A stretch of 64,000 nt of DNA from Aestuariivita sp. (lineage in GTDB: Bacteria > Pseudomonadota > Alphaproteobacteria > Rhodobacterales > Rhodobacteraceae): positions 62,001 through 126,000 of the forward strand of contig NZ_JAAWWD010000033.1 of assembly GCF_021404545.1 (NCBI RefSeq), read 5' to 3'. Shown here piece by piece: positions 9,469 through 19,400 of the stretch (positions are counted from its first letter, which is position 1; every line of letters starts with the position of its first letter). The translations under genes were made by a program, and so were the position numbers. The notes beneath the pieces are model-generated. The model was not told where the DNA came from. It saw nothing but the letters and a program-made list of their open reading frames with translations, and did not search any database.

Positions 9469-9517
9469 ACGCGAGACGCGCTCAGGCTGCCACCCGCTCG
9501 TTTCTGGCCTGACCACG

Positions 9518-9544
9518 CAAAAGAGCCGCCCCTCGGGACGGCTC
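9518..9544 (-). terminator. intrinsic terminator of the aldehyde dehydrogenase gene
   Basis: A 10-bp stem (9523-9532 with 9535-9544, one mismatch) with a very short loop is followed on the minus strand by TTTT. It sits 23 bases after the aldehyde dehydrogenase stop. Confidence 0.75.
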
Positions 9545-9566
9545 GCCTGTCTGTTCATCAGATGAT

Positions 9567-11006
9567 TTATTCAGGCGTCCAGCCCGAAACGGATTTGATT
9601 TCCAGAAAATCCTCGATCCCATAGACGCCGCCTTCGCGCCCGTTGCCGGACTGTTTCATGCCTCCGAAAGGTGCACCTGCCGCGCGGCCTTGTCCGTTCA
9701 TCTCGACCATACCAGAGCGCAGCCTGCGGGCCAGACGGTTGGCGCGCGAAGTGTCACCGGTCTGAACATAGTTGGTCAGGCCATAGACGGTGTCATTCGC
9801 CATCTCGACGGCCTCCTCTTCGTCGTCGAACTTCATGATCGACAGAACGGGGCCAAAGATCTCCTCGCGCGCTATGGTCATGTCACTGGTCACATCGGCA
9901 AAGATCGTGGGGCGCACGTAGTAGCCTTTGTTGAACCCTTCGGGCCGCCCTGGACCACCGGCCACCAGCCGCGCGCCTTCGTCAATGCCTTTCTGGATCA
10001 GGCCCTGGATCTTGGTCCATTGCAGCTCATTCACGACGGGGCCGATATGGCGCCCCTCGTCATGGGCCGACCCGACGCTGATCTTGGCCACGGCTTCGGT
10101 CGCGGCCTCAACGGCCTGATCGTAAACGCTTTCTTCGACAATCATCCGGCTGGGTGCGTTACAGCTCTGGCCGGTATTGTTCATCATATGCATCACGCCA
10201 CGCTTGACCGCCTTGTCATCGGCATCCGCAAAGATCAGGTTTGCGCCCTTGCCGCCCAGCTCCAGATGCACTTTCTTCAGCGTATCGGCGGCATTCTTGG
10301 AAATTGCCGTGCCCGCCCTGGTCGAGCCGGTAAAGCTGACCATGTCGATATCCGGATGGGCCGAGAGCTGTGAGCCCACGCCCACACCGTCACCGTTCAC
10401 AAGGTTGAAGACGCCGCGCGGAAAGCCCGCCTCATGCATGCATTCGGCGAAGATCATCGCGTTGAGCGGGCTCTGTTCTGAAGGCTTGAGAACCATCGTA
10501 CAGCCCGCCACCGCAGCGGCCCCTACCTTGAGCGTGATCTGGTTCTGCGGCCAGTTCCATGGCGTGATCAGGGCAGCGACGCCCACCGCTTCATAGATGA
10601 TCCGGTCATTGGGCGCGTGATCACCCAGCGGCTTGTCGAACTCAAACGCTTTGGCCGCGCGGATGAAGTTCTTCAGGTGAAAGGCGCCAGAAGGCACCTG
10701 TTGCTGACGTGCCATGTCGATGGGCGCGCCCATCTCCATCGAGGTTGCCCGGGCGATATCCTCGGAGCGGGTCTTGAATACGTCCAGCAGTTTTTCCACC
10801 AGCGCGATCCGCTCTGCGGGTGGGGTTGCCATCCAGCCGGGCAAGGCGGCCTTGGCGGCGGCCACGGCGGCGTCGGTGTCGGCCTGACTGCCCAGAGAGA
10901 TTACGGCGCAAGGCTCCTCGGTCGAGGGGTCGATGACGTGGAAATCATTGGCTTCCGCTGGGTCGACCCAAGCTCCGTTGATGTAGAACTGACGTTTCTC
11001 GATCAT
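9567..11006 (-). CDS. NAD(P)-dependent aldehyde dehydrogenase
   Basis: A 479-residue enzyme of the aldehyde dehydrogenase superfamily, oxidising an aldehyde to its acid. It shows the cofactor region ITPWNWP, the FTGSTRAG loop, the general-base glutamate in ELGGKGANLIF and the catalytic cysteine in NTGQSCNAPSRM. C-terminal EEIFGPVLS and PFGGMKQSGNGREGG are also conserved. The substrate cannot be assigned; betaine aldehyde or a semialdehyde are options. The ATG at 11006 is preferred because GGGAG lies eight bases upstream; the ATG at 11027 has no ribosome-binding site. It is a single-gene unit, ended by its own terminator and divergent from the peroxiredoxin. Confidence 0.88.
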   Translation of the reverse strand: MIEKRQFYINGAWVDPAEANDFHVIDPSTEEPCAVISLGSQADTDAAVAAAKAALPGWMATPPAERIALVEKLLDVFKTRSEDIARATSMEMGAPIDMARQQQVPSGAFHLKNFIRAAKAFEFDKPLGDHAPNDRIIYEAVGVAALITPWNWPQNQITLKVGAAAVAGCTMVLKPSEQSPLNAMIFAECMHEAGFPRGVFNLVNGDGVGVGSQLSAHPDIDMVSFTGSTRAGTAISKNAADTLKKVHLELGGKGANLIFADADDKAVKRGVMHMMNNTGQSCNAPSRMIVEESVYDQAVEAATEAVAKISVGSAHDEGRHIGPVVNELQWTKIQGLIQKGIDEGARLVAGGPGRPEGFNKGYYVRPTIFADVTSDMTIAREEIFGPVLSIMKFDDEEEAVEMANDTVYGLTNYVQTGDTSRANRLARRLRSGMVEMNGQGRAAGAPFGGMKQSGNGREGGVYGIEDFLEIKSVSGWTPE

Positions 11007-11163
11007 GCTGGACGCTCCCATATCCATTTACATGTCCGACCGGGCGGTCGGCGATTCGGCGCCACTCTGTCACCCCGCTCTGTCGGGGGCAAGAGAGGGG
11101 ATGTAACCCCCAAGCTCAGCGTCTAGGGTGTGCCCAATCTTGAGTCGCTAGAAGGAGGACAAC

Positions 11164-11817
11164 ATGGCACTTCGTATCAATGACACCATCCCCAACCTGA
11201 CGGTCGAAACCGATCACGGCAGCATTACCCTGCATGACTGGATCGGCGACAGCTGGGCGATCCTGTTTTCGCACCCCAAGGATTTTACGCCCATCTGCAC
11301 CACCGAATTCGGCGCTGTCGCACAGCTGGCCGCCGAATGGGACAAACGTGGCACCAAAGTGATCGGCGTGTCGGTGGACGGGGTCGAGGACCACAAGAAA
11401 TGGAAAGGCGATATCGAGGTTGCCGGTGGCGCCAAGCCGGGATTCCCGATTATCGCCGATACCGGGCTGGAAGTCTCCAAAGCCTTCGACATGTTGCCGT
11501 CCGAGGCGTATCTGCCGGATGGGCGCACGCCGAATGACACGGCAACCGTGCGCTCGGTCTTTATCATCGGGCCAGACAAGCAACTGAAACTGTCGATGAC
11601 CTATCCGATGAATGTGGGTCGCAACTTTGCCGAAGTTCTTCGCGCGCTCGACGGTTTGCAAACGGCCGCCAAGAATGGTGTGGCGACCCCCGCCAACTGG
11701 GAAGTGGGCCAGGATGTGGTTATTCCCGCAACCGTCTCGGACGAAGACGCAAAGGCCAAATTCGGTGAGTTCAAGACCGTGCTGCCGTATCTGCGGATGA
11801 CCAAGCTGCCGGGATAA
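11164..11817 (+). CDS. 1-Cys peroxiredoxin (Prx6 type)
   Basis: A 217-residue thiol peroxidase reducing hydrogen peroxide and organic peroxides. The peroxidatic cysteine is C45 in FTPICTTEF. The long C-terminal dimerisation arm (RALDGLQTAAKN, VLPYLRMTKLPG) is that of the Prx6 subgroup, which lacks a second resolving cysteine. A strong ribosome-binding site (AAGGAGGA, six or seven bases before ATG) predicts high expression. The gene is monocistronic. Its end converges with the glycosyltransferase at 11826; a short AAAGGC/GCCTTT stem (11816-11835) spanning both stops may act as a weak shared terminator. Confidence 0.92.
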   Translation: MALRINDTIPNLTVETDHGSITLHDWIGDSWAILFSHPKDFTPICTTEFGAVAQLAAEWDKRGTKVIGVSVDGVEDHKKWKGDIEVAGGAKPGFPIIADTGLEVSKAFDMLPSEAYLPDGRTPNDTATVRSVFIIGPDKQLKLSMTYPMNVGRNFAEVLRALDGLQTAAKNGVATPANWEVGQDVVIPATVSDEDAKAKFGEFKTVLPYLRMTKLPG

Positions 11818-11825
11818 AGGCAGGT

Positions 11826-12542
11826 CTACGCCTTTTGCGGTCTTGCTGCGATCTTCGCGCGATAGGCTGCACGTTTGATTTCCCGCGCCAGTTTCCCGCT
11901 GGCGCGGGTTCTTGTTTGAATCGTCGAACCACCGATTGCGTCGGCAATTTCACGGTTGCCATTGGGCAAGAGCGTATGCACCGGCTGACCGGTCACCCAG
12001 TGCATTTGCAGCCAGGTGTCGATGGGCCGGTCTATTTCCCGGCTGGCCCGCAACAGCCGCGCCGCCGCGCGCGCGCCCACGGCCATGCAGATACATTGCA
12101 GGCCGATGACCTTGGGCAAGATCAACTGCATCTCGCCATCTTGTGTCAGAACATGTGTAGGCGTTTCACGATCTTTGACCGGCATCCGCACCACCATGTC
12201 GGGCGTCATATGAGCGTCAAGTATCCTGAGCGCGCGCGCCAGCATGTCCGGGTCCACGGCAAGATCGTCTTCCACGATCAACCCCCGGTCCCATCCGCGA
12301 TCCAGAACGGTCTGCCAGCAGGCCCGGTGGCTCTCGAAGACGCCGATTTCGGCGGGACGTAAAGCGAAGGGATAGGCTGGGTGATGCAGGTTCCCGGCCC
12401 GTATCGTTAGGGATCCGATCCGCGTCAGATCACGGCCATCCACTGCCTCGACCAGTTCCGCATTGGGCAGGTCTTGTATCAGCCGCTCCGCATTTGGACG
12501 GCGCGCATGGCTTTTGGTCATATGAATGATCAGGCTGTGCAT
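11826..12542 (-). CDS. glycosyltransferase family 25 (lipooligosaccharide-type)
   Basis: A 238-residue protein. The region EIGVFESHRACWQTVLDRG followed by GLIVEDD is the GT25 signature, where the EDD triad belongs to the metal/nucleotide-sugar site. GT25 enzymes usually add galactose to lipopolysaccharide or lipooligosaccharide cores. The C-terminus is basic (TRTRASGKLAREIKRAAYRAKIAARPQ), suggesting membrane association. It stands alone, with a repeat element upstream. Confidence 0.8.
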   Translation of the reverse strand: MHSLIIHMTKSHARRPNAERLIQDLPNAELVEAVDGRDLTRIGSLTIRAGNLHHPAYPFALRPAEIGVFESHRACWQTVLDRGWDRGLIVEDDLAVDPDMLARALRILDAHMTPDMVVRMPVKDRETPTHVLTQDGEMQLILPKVIGLQCICMAVGARAAARLLRASREIDRPIDTWLQMHWVTGQPVHTLLPNGNREIADAIGGSTIQTRTRASGKLAREIKRAAYRAKIAARPQKA

Positions 12543-12600
12543 GTGCCCTCATTACCCTGCGGGTCACCGTCTCGCCAGATATCATCAGTCCCGCCAGAAA

Positions 12601-12778
12601 GGAGCGGCTGCGCCGCAGACGATTCAATTTGTGCGGGGCCGCACGGGCCTTGGGACGCTGTCCCAAACCCTGGGAATATTTAAGGCCAGAAGAAGCAGAG
12701 GTGCTCCCTCACAGTTCTTCTCTTTCAAAATACCGGCGGGGGAGGCCGTAGGCCGGGGGCAGAGCCCCCAGAAAAGAC
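12601..12778. repeat. 178-bp dispersed intergenic repeat, copy A
   Basis: This element matches bases 42733-42910 without net insertion or deletion. Bases 12637-12675 are identical to 42769-42807, and the final G-rich part (from 12739) differs at about one base. It has no coding potential and is built from short hairpins: GCGGC/GCCGC, GTGCGG/CCGCAC, TTGGGAC/GTCCCAA, GGCC/GGCC and GGGGGC/GCCCCC. It lies between the GT25 gene and the end of pnp. Confidence 0.8.
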
Positions 12779-12806
12779 TGAGGCCTCCCAAGACGGAAGG
12801 CCTCAG
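12768..12806 (-). terminator. intrinsic terminator of pnp
   Basis: A perfect 9-bp stem CTGAGGCCT/AGGCCTCAG (12778-12786 and 12798-12806) with an 11-base loop is followed on the minus strand by TCTTTTC. It lies 22 bases after the pnp stop. Confidence 0.85.
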
Positions 12807-12828
12807 TTCAGGTCTCTAAAGAAGCAGC

Positions 12829-14973
12829 TTACTCAGCCTCTTCTTTCTTCTTCTCTTCGCGAGGGGCGTCTTGCCCCGTCTCCTGATCGACGACTTTCAT
12901 CGACAGGCGCACCTTGCCGCGATCGTCAAAGCCCAACAGTTTGACCCAGACTTCTTGTCCTTCCTTCAGCACATCCGAAGGATGATTCAGGCGACGGTTT
13001 TCGATCTGGCTGACATGTACCAACCCGTCGCGCTTGCCAAAGAAGTTCACAAAGGCGCCAAAGTCCACAATCTTGACAACTGTGCCCTTGTAGATGTGCC
13101 CTTCCTCGGGTTCGGCCACGATCGAATGGATCATGTCATAGGCTTTCTGGATTGAATCGCCATTCGGTGACGCAATCTTGATGATGCCCTCGTCGTTGAT
13201 ATCGACCTTGGCACCGGACACTTCAACGATCTCGCGGATCACCTTGCCGCCCGATCCGATGACTTCGCGGATCTTGTCGGTAGGGATCTGCATCGTCTCG
13301 ATGCGCGGTGCATGAACGCTGAAATCGCCCGCTTCGGTCAGGGCATTGGCCATCTCGCCCAGAATGTGCATCCGACCGTCCTTGGCCTGTGCCAGCGCTT
13401 TTTCCATGATCTCGGGCGTGATGCCCGCGACCTTGATGTCCATTTGCAGCGAGGTGATGCCGTTTTCGGTGCCAGCCACCTTGAAGTCCATGTCGCCCAG
13501 ATGATCCTCGTCACCCAGAATGTCAGTCAGGATCGCATAGGATCCATCCTCTTCCAGGATCAGGCCCATGGCCACGCCTGCTACTGGCGCTTTGAGCGGC
13601 ACGCCGGCATCCATCATCGACAAAGAGCCGCCGCAGACCGACGCCATTGAAGACGAGCCGTTCGATTCCGTGATCTCGGACACGACACGCACTGTATATG
13701 GAAAATCGGTGGGCGCGGGCAGCACGGCTTGCAATGCGCGCCAGGCCAGTTTGCCGTGACCGATCTCGCGACGGCCCGGAGGGCCCACGCGGCCCGCTTC
13801 GCCCACCGAATAGGGGGGGAAGTTGTAGTGCAGCAGGAAGTTCGATTTGAAATTCCCATGCAGCGCGTCGATGAACTGTTCATCGTCACCGGTGCCCAGC
13901 GTGGTCACCACGAGGCCTTGGGTCTCGCCACGCGTGAAGAGCGCCGAGCCGTGTGTCCTGGGCAAAAGGCCGGTTTCGCAAACGATCGGGCGTACCGTGT
14001 CGGTATCGCGCCCGTCGATCCGCTTGCCGGTCTTGACCACATCGCCGCGCAGGATCGCCGCTTCAAGCTTCTTGATGGCTTGCACGACGTTGATGTCGTC
14101 ACGCTGTTCTTCGGTCAGGCTTTCCAGGATGTGATCGCGCGCGGCGTTTTGCGCCGTGGTCCGCTCCTGCTTGTCCTGGATCTTGTAGGCCTCCCGCAGT
14201 TTGTCTTCACCGGCGGCTTTGACAGCGGCATAGATCTCCGAGATGTCGGCGGGCTGATAATCGAACGGCTCTTTCGCGGCATCCTCGGCCAGGGCAATGA
14301 TCAGGTCGATCACTGGCTGAATTTGCTCATGCGCGAAGTTCACCGCGCCCAGCATTTCCGCCTCGGTCAGCTCATAAGCTTCGGATTCGACCATCATCAC
14401 GGCGTTCTTGGTGCCTGCAACAACCAGATCCAGACGCTGATCGGGGTTCATGCGCAGCTCGTGCATGTCATCGACCGTGGGGTTCAGGACGTATTCGCCA
14501 TCCTCGTATCCAACCCGGCAGCCTGCAATCGGACCCCGGAACGGTGCCCCGGAAATGGTCAGTGCGGCAGACGCGGCGATCATTGCCACGATGTCCGGGT
14601 CGTTGACCAGGTCGTGGCTGAGCACGGTGCACATCACCAGCACTTCGTTCTTGAAGCCTGGAACAAACAGCGGACGGATCGGACGGTCGATCAGACGCGC
14701 GGTCAGTGTCTCTTTTTCGGTTGGGCGGGCTTCGCGCTTGAAGAAGCCACCGGGCACTTTACCGGCGGCATAGTATTTTTCCTGATAATGCACGGTCAGA
14801 GGAAAGAAATCCTGACCCGGCTTGGGCTGCTTGGCAAAGGTCACGTTTGCCATGACAGAGGTCTCACCCAATGTGGCAATAACCGAGCCATCTGCCTGAC
14901 GGGCAACTTTACCCGTTTCCAGTGTGAGCGTTTCTTCGCCCCACTGTATCGACTTCGTAGAAATGTTAAACAT
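12829..14973 (-). CDS. pnp: polyribonucleotide nucleotidyltransferase (PNPase)
   Basis: A 714-residue phosphorolytic 3'-to-5' exoribonuclease, a core part of the RNA degradosome. It starts [22 protein letters not shown]; two RNase PH domains follow ([25 protein letters not shown] region is in the first). The KH domain starts near residue 561 ([15 protein letters not shown]) and the S1 domain covers about 621-693 ([15 protein letters not shown]). The tail is acidic and lysine-rich. The ATG at 14973 has AGGA seven bases upstream; the frame is open further but homology is not. In many bacteria pnp directly follows rpsO; here about 4 kb separates them. Confidence 0.97.
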   Translation of the reverse strand: MFNISTKSIQWGEETLTLETGKVARQADGSVIATLGETSVMANVTFAKQPKPGQDFFPLTVHYQEKYYAAGKVPGGFFKREARPTEKETLTARLIDRPIRPLFVPGFKNEVLVMCTVLSHDLVNDPDIVAMIAASAALTISGAPFRGPIAGCRVGYEDGEYVLNPTVDDMHELRMNPDQRLDLVVAGTKNAVMMVESEAYELTEAEMLGAVNFAHEQIQPVIDLIIALAEDAAKEPFDYQPADISEIYAAVKAAGEDKLREAYKIQDKQERTTAQNAARDHILESLTEEQRDDINVVQAIKKLEAAILRGDVVKTGKRIDGRDTDTVRPIVCETGLLPRTHGSALFTRGETQGLVVTTLGTGDDEQFIDALHGNFKSNFLLHYNFPPYSVGEAGRVGPPGRREIGHGKLAWRALQAVLPAPTDFPYTVRVVSEITESNGSSSMASVCGGSLSMMDAGVPLKAPVAGVAMGLILEEDGSYAILTDILGDEDHLGDMDFKVAGTENGITSLQMDIKVAGITPEIMEKALAQAKDGRMHILGEMANALTEAGDFSVHAPRIETMQIPTDKIREVIGSGGKVIREIVEVSGAKVDINDEGIIKIASPNGDSIQKAYDMIHSIVAEPEEGHIYKGTVVKIVDFGAFVNFFGKRDGLVHVSQIENRRLNHPSDVLKEGQEVWVKLLGFDDRGKVRLSMKVVDQETGQDAPREEKKKEEAE

Positions 14974-15161
14974 CGTTCGTCCTATCTTGGGAGCACTCGC
15001 AGGCGTATCCCGCGTCTCCCGTTTGAATGGCGGCCCCATTGCCGCCGACCCCAATCCTTTTCGCGAACGCCGGGGTCCAAAGCGTACCGTCTCAGATAGC
15101 CAGCGCCATACATGGTTTTGGGCTGCATGAAAAGGCCACTGATTTTCCTGGCAATCCGCGT

Positions 15162-17135
15162 TCAGTCCAGCAGATCCGCAGCCAGTTGGGCCGGGTCCCA
15201 GCCGCCATCGCGCCCGTCCAGATGCCGGGCCAGAAACGTCTCGATCGCGCGGGTGCGGCGCACGTGGTTTTGCCAGCGCGAGACGCTGTGCCCTCATCCT
15301 CGAATATCAGCGCCTCGACCAGCTTGTCCGCGGCGCGCGCATCGCGCAGATGGGTTTCGGTCTGTTCGAACCCAACCACACCGTCGCGCTTTCCGGCGAG
15401 AAAGAGGATCGGTACCGCCTGATCCCGGACCCGGGCGATGGGCGAAAAGCGGCGCATATCCTCGATCTCCTCGGACCGGTCGATCCGCCCGAAATAGCGC
15501 TCCAGATAGACCGTGTTAAGCCCCCAGGCGGCGGGGTTGTTGCGCATCTGGTGTTCCACATCCAGAACCGCGTTTTTCACGATGGCGACGGTGAACGGGC
15601 TGTCGGGATCGGTGGCGGCCATCGCCGCGCCGTACCCTCCATAGCTGCTGCCCATGATCGTCGGCGCCTGCGCATCGCCATAGCCGTGGGCCACCCCCCA
15701 GGCCGCAGCGCCGTAAAGATCGGTCTGCATCTCGCGCCCATATGCGCCAGACCCCATGGCCTGAAACGCCTTGCCATACCCGGTCGAGCCACGGAAATTC
15801 ACCGCCAGCACCCCATAGCCGGGATTGACCAGAAACTGGCGGAAATGGTCATAAGCCGAGCTTAGGTGATACGCGGGTCCGCCATGCACCTCGACGATCA
15901 GCGGCACCGGGCCCCTCCGCGCCTGGCGGCAGCATCAACAGCGACGGAAGCGGGACACCATCGCGCGCGGGGATCGTGACCTCGCGCGTGTCGGCAAGCT
16001 TTCCGGCATGCGATTGCCGGAAATGGAACCTGCCAAGCGGTGTGATGCGCCCCTCTTCGAGATCGAGCAGCAAGTAGTCATAGCTTTTGGCATCCGGTGA
16101 CACCGTGACGGTGACGAACCGCCCCGTCCCGGCCCAATGCGCACTCTCCAGCTCGACCCGGTCGTCAAGACTTTGGATCAGCCGCGCAAACCGCGCGCCT
16201 CATTCGGATGTCGGCAGCATCTGGGCATCTGCGGCGGCCCTGAGCAGGGCGTCAATCTACCCGTCATGCGGGTCGAAATCTATCGAATGGGTAAAATCGA
16301 CCGTCTCATGCGCGGCCAGGACTGTCTCCTGCCTCTTGGCTAGATCGAACTGAACGAGGGCCACCGTGTCGCGCGCCCGTGACGACAGCGCCAGCTCGAA
16401 CCCGTCTGCGGGCACAACCTCGCGCACCCAGATCGTGTCGAGCGGATCGACCGTGAAGGCCGATTGCCATTCATCCTCCACCCTCTTCAGGACATCGACG
16501 CGGTCATCGTCCATCCGGTCAAAGCGCAGCACCGGTGTCAGTGCTGCATCCAGCGACCAGCCCAGGGTCTGCCCCTCGTTCTCAAGCTGCAGGGTCTTGC
16601 CGCTGCCATCCTGCCGCGTTGTGAAAAGGTCGGAAAAGGCGGGGTTGCGATCCCGAGAGCTGACAAGCCACAGCTCGTCGGGCCCCGTTACGCGGTTTTC
16701 GACGAAATAACCCCGAAATCCGCGCGGCGTGATGTCCTGCCAGGCCTCGGGCGCGGGCTCGGCAGGATCGATCCGCCACATGCGGGTATCGATGAACGCA
16801 TAAAGCGCAGGCGCGATATCCGACCAAAAAATGTGATCGACATCTTCGATATGGGCAGTGTCGGTCCGTGTCGCGGTGTCCTGGACGGTCACGACCTGGC
16901 TCAGACCCCACACAGCGCGAAACGCCACATACTCACCCGCGACGGAGGGTTTGTATTCCCAGGCAGAGTTGCGTTCGATCCAGAAATCCCACACCGGGAT
17001 GAGGCCCGGCAGATCGGCCTCGGCCAGCGTCTGGTGGGTGGCGGGTATGTTCCGGGTGGCCCAGAGATAGCTGCTGCTATCCGCGACCAGCGCCAGGACG
17101 ACCAGAATACCAAACCCTCTTGCAATCCACTTCAT
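15162..17135 (-). pseudogene. S9-family prolyl oligopeptidase, inactivated by two stops and two frameshifts
   Basis: The conceptual protein has a signal-like or anchor N-terminus (MKWIARGFGILVVLALVA), a propeller-like middle and an S9 catalytic domain with the nucleophile GSSYGGYGA, preceded by VHGGP. The frame is broken by TAG at 16257-16259 and TGA at 16200-16202, both in the same frame as the rest. A one-base shift lies in the G/C run at 15909-15915, and another near 15290, where restoring one base gives [17 protein letters not shown], carrying the expected catalytic histidine, and ends at 15162. Four separate lesions argue for real decay rather than sequencing error. Confidence 0.85.
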
Positions 17136-17279
17136 GCTGCCGTGATCCTTTGCTCAACCCTTGGCCAGGCTTGGCTCTTGTGACCCTCGGCGTGCAACGG
17201 TCAAAGGGGGATGACACGCTTCCCTTTGCTCTTTGAGCGGAATTGCACCATCTATGGGCAAAACCATATCGGGGGCATC

Positions 17280-18278
17280 ATGGACATATTGGCGGATTTC
17301 CTGCTGCGGCTGGTGGCGCAGTTTCAGTCGCCGTCGCTGGCCTTTTTGATCGGCGGGTTTCTGGTGGCGGCCTTTGGGTCCAAGCTGCAAATCCCGGATT
17401 CGATCTATCAATTCTGTGTGTTCATGCTGTTGATGCGGATCGGGCTGAATGGCGGGATGGAGATCCGCGACGCCAACCTGACCGAGATGATCCTGCCTGC
17501 CCTGGCCGCGATGGGGATCGGCGCGGGGATCGTCCTTTTGGGGATTGTCACCCTTGGTCTCTTGCCGGGGATCAAACGTGCGGATGCGATTGCGACAGCG
17601 GGTCTGTTTGGGGCGGTGTCGGCCTCAACACTCGGGGCGGCGATGGTTGTGCTGGAGTTCGAGAATATGGAGTATGAGGCCTGGGTGCCCGCGCTCTATC
17701 CATTCATGGACATTCCTGCACTGGTGCTGGCGATTGTACTGGCGGGTGTGCACAAGGCCAAAACAGCCCCGGACAGACCCGCTGTATCTGCTTGGTCGAT
17801 CACCAAGGAAAGCCTGCAGGGATCTGCCCTTTCGGCGTTGATTTTGGGGCTGGCCCTGGGCTTGCTGACGCGGCCCGAACAGGTATTCGAGACGTTTTAC
17901 GATCCGCTTTTCCGGGGGCTCTTGTCGGTTTTGATGCTGATCATGGGGATGGAGGCCTGGTCCCGCCTGGCCGAGCTGCGGCGCGTTGCGCAGTGGTACG
18001 CGGTCTACGCCTTTGTGGCCCCAATCGCGCATGGGCTGATCGCTTTTGGCATCGGTTACCTGATCCATCTGGCCACCGGCTTCAGCCCTGGCGGTATCGT
18101 TCTTCTGGCGGTTCTGGCGGCCTCCTCCTCGGACATCTCGGGGCCGCCGACCTTGCGCGCGGGCATACCGGAGGCGAACCCTTCGGCCTATATCGGCGCG
18201 TCCACTTCCGTGGGCACGCCGGTGGCGATTGGGCTGTGCATCCCGTTGTTCATCGCGCTGGCGCAGGTGGTGTTCTGA
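17280..18278 (+). CDS. sbtA: SbtA-type sodium-dependent bicarbonate transporter
   Basis: A 332-residue inner-membrane protein with about ten hydrophobic helices. The signature ASSSDISGPPTLRAGIPEANPSA, read here as SSSDISGPPTLRAG and GIPEANPSAYIGAST, together with GTPVAIGLCIPLF, is that of the SbtA (PF05982) family. In cyanobacteria SbtA imports bicarbonate with sodium. The ATG at 17280 starts the homologous region; the frame extends to 17211 but codes for nothing recognisable. It converges on sbtB (18345-18671), whose product binds and blocks SbtA in cyanobacteria. In a heterotroph it may supply bicarbonate for anaplerotic carboxylases; that is inference. Confidence 0.85.
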   Translation: MDILADFLLRLVAQFQSPSLAFLIGGFLVAAFGSKLQIPDSIYQFCVFMLLMRIGLNGGMEIRDANLTEMILPALAAMGIGAGIVLLGIVTLGLLPGIKRADAIATAGLFGAVSASTLGAAMVVLEFENMEYEAWVPALYPFMDIPALVLAIVLAGVHKAKTAPDRPAVSAWSITKESLQGSALSALILGLALGLLTRPEQVFETFYDPLFRGLLSVLMLIMGMEAWSRLAELRRVAQWYAVYAFVAPIAHGLIAFGIGYLIHLATGFSPGGIVLLAVLAASSSDISGPPTLRAGIPEANPSAYIGASTSVGTPVAIGLCIPLFIALAQVVF

Positions 18279-18344
18279 TCCGATTGCACATTCCGCCGAA
18301 AGGGATGGCAGCGAAGACACGGTCCAATGCAAAGCCGAAACGCT

Positions 18345-18671
18345 CTAATCGTCGATCCTGAGGAATTTGTGCGGGCGCAGGATCTGCACCTCTTCGACAT
18401 AGGTGATGCCGGAATAGTTGTCGAAAAAGGCCCCGGCCACCGCATCGGCAATGGCCTCGGCCATTTCGAGCGAGCCGACGATCACCTCGATCTTCACATT
18501 CGCCGAGATTCCTGACACGCCCGGCCGGTTGCTTGAGCGTTTTCCACGGCTGCCCTTACCCCCGGCGGATACATGCGTGTACCCGGTCGCGCCCTGCGCT
18601 TCGATGATCTCTGCCACGCGATCCAGGATGACCCGTTCCGTGATGATCACAACCTTTTGCGCGGTATACAT
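18345..18671 (-). CDS. sbtB: SbtB-like PII-family carbon sensor
   Basis: A 108-residue ferredoxin-like PII-type protein. The T-loop region is GGKGSRGKRSSNRPGVSG, and the end, FFDNYSGITYVEEVQILRPHKF, is very close to the SbtB consensus. Cyanobacterial SbtB binds cAMP, AMP, ADP and ATP and controls SbtA at the membrane. The C-terminal cysteine pair (R-loop) of some SbtB proteins is absent; the protein ends RIDD. It faces sbtA tail to tail instead of following it, so the two genes need separate promoters. Its stop codon sits inside a sequence motif that recurs at 33776-33788. Confidence 0.8.
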   Translation of the reverse strand: MYTAQKVVIITERVILDRVAEIIEAQGATGYTHVSAGGKGSRGKRSSNRPGVSGISANVKIEVIVGSLEMAEAIADAVAGAFFDNYSGITYVEEVQILRPHKFLRIDD

Positions 18672-18886
18672 GGGCCTGCACCCCTCTTTCAGAACCTCAG
18701 CGCGATTAGGGCGCTAAACGAGCAAGGAGCGCAAGCTCCGTTCTTGGCTTGTGCACAATGTATCCAAAGCGAATGTTGGGGTGGCGCACCGGATGAGGGA
18801 CGGTCGGCAATCCTCCACTCACCGGGTCTTACGGATGCAATACCCCGCGCGAGCAGGTATAAACGGCATGGCGGATTGCTATATCG

Positions 18887-18924
18887 AAACAAAAAACGCC
18901 TGCCCGGATGTTGGGCAGGCGTTT
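18887..18924 (-). terminator. intrinsic terminator of rpsO
   Basis: A perfect 12-bp stem (18894-18905 with 18913-18924), 7-base loop, then TTTTTGTTTC on the minus strand. It lies 24 bases after the rpsO stop and separates rpsO from sbtB. Confidence 0.9.
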
Positions 18925-18948
18925 GGAATTTCGGTGCTCTGAGCCGGG

Positions 18949-19218
18949 TTAGCGGCGCAGACCCAGACGCTTGATCAGGTCCTGATAGCGGCCCTCATCC
19001 TTGGCCTTGAGGTAGTCCAGCAATTTGCGGCGTTGGGCGACCATCTTGAGCAGACCACGGCGCCCGTGGTTGTCTTTCTTGTGGGTCTTGAAATGCTCGG
19101 TCAGGGTCGAGATGCGCGAGCTGAGGATGGCAACCTGCACTTCGGGCGAACCGGTATCGCCGTCCTTAGTTGCAAAATCCTTCATCACCTGCGCTTTGGC
19201 TTCTGCGGTAATCGACAT
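18949..19218 (-). CDS. rpsO: 30S ribosomal protein S15
   Basis: An 89-residue protein of the small ribosomal subunit. It has the S15 features [35 protein letters not shown] and the end [11 protein letters not shown]15 binds 16S rRNA early in assembly. The ATG at 19218 is preceded by AAGGAGA. A strong terminator follows. The usual downstream neighbour pnp has been displaced, so any cotranscription of rpsO with pnp is lost here. Confidence 0.97.
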   Translation of the reverse strand: MSITAEAKAQVMKDFATKDGDTGSPEVQVAILSSRISTLTEHFKTHKKDNHGRRGLLKMVAQRRKLLDYLKAKDEGRYQDLIKRLGLRR

Positions 19219-19400
19219 CGGGGTCTCCTTGGATAAAGTTGATGTGAATGGCACAGGCCGGGATGTCGTCCAGCGCAGGCCCTTGGAGATATTCGCCCGG
19301 CCCCCCGTGACGGGGCGATTCCGGGTTGGAATGGGGGCGTATAGGCGGATTGGCCACCAATAGCAAAGAGATTGTTGAGGTGTTTGACGATCACCTGCGG

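Noticed and set aside
9469-9558. Extension of the fucosyltransferase to an upstream ATG
   Set aside because: It would place a strong intrinsic terminator of the aldehyde dehydrogenase inside the coding region and adds no family homology.
13729-15099. 456-codon antisense frame opposite pnp
   Set aside because: Antisense shadow; histidine-, arginine- and glycine-rich translation without domains, while pnp is certain.
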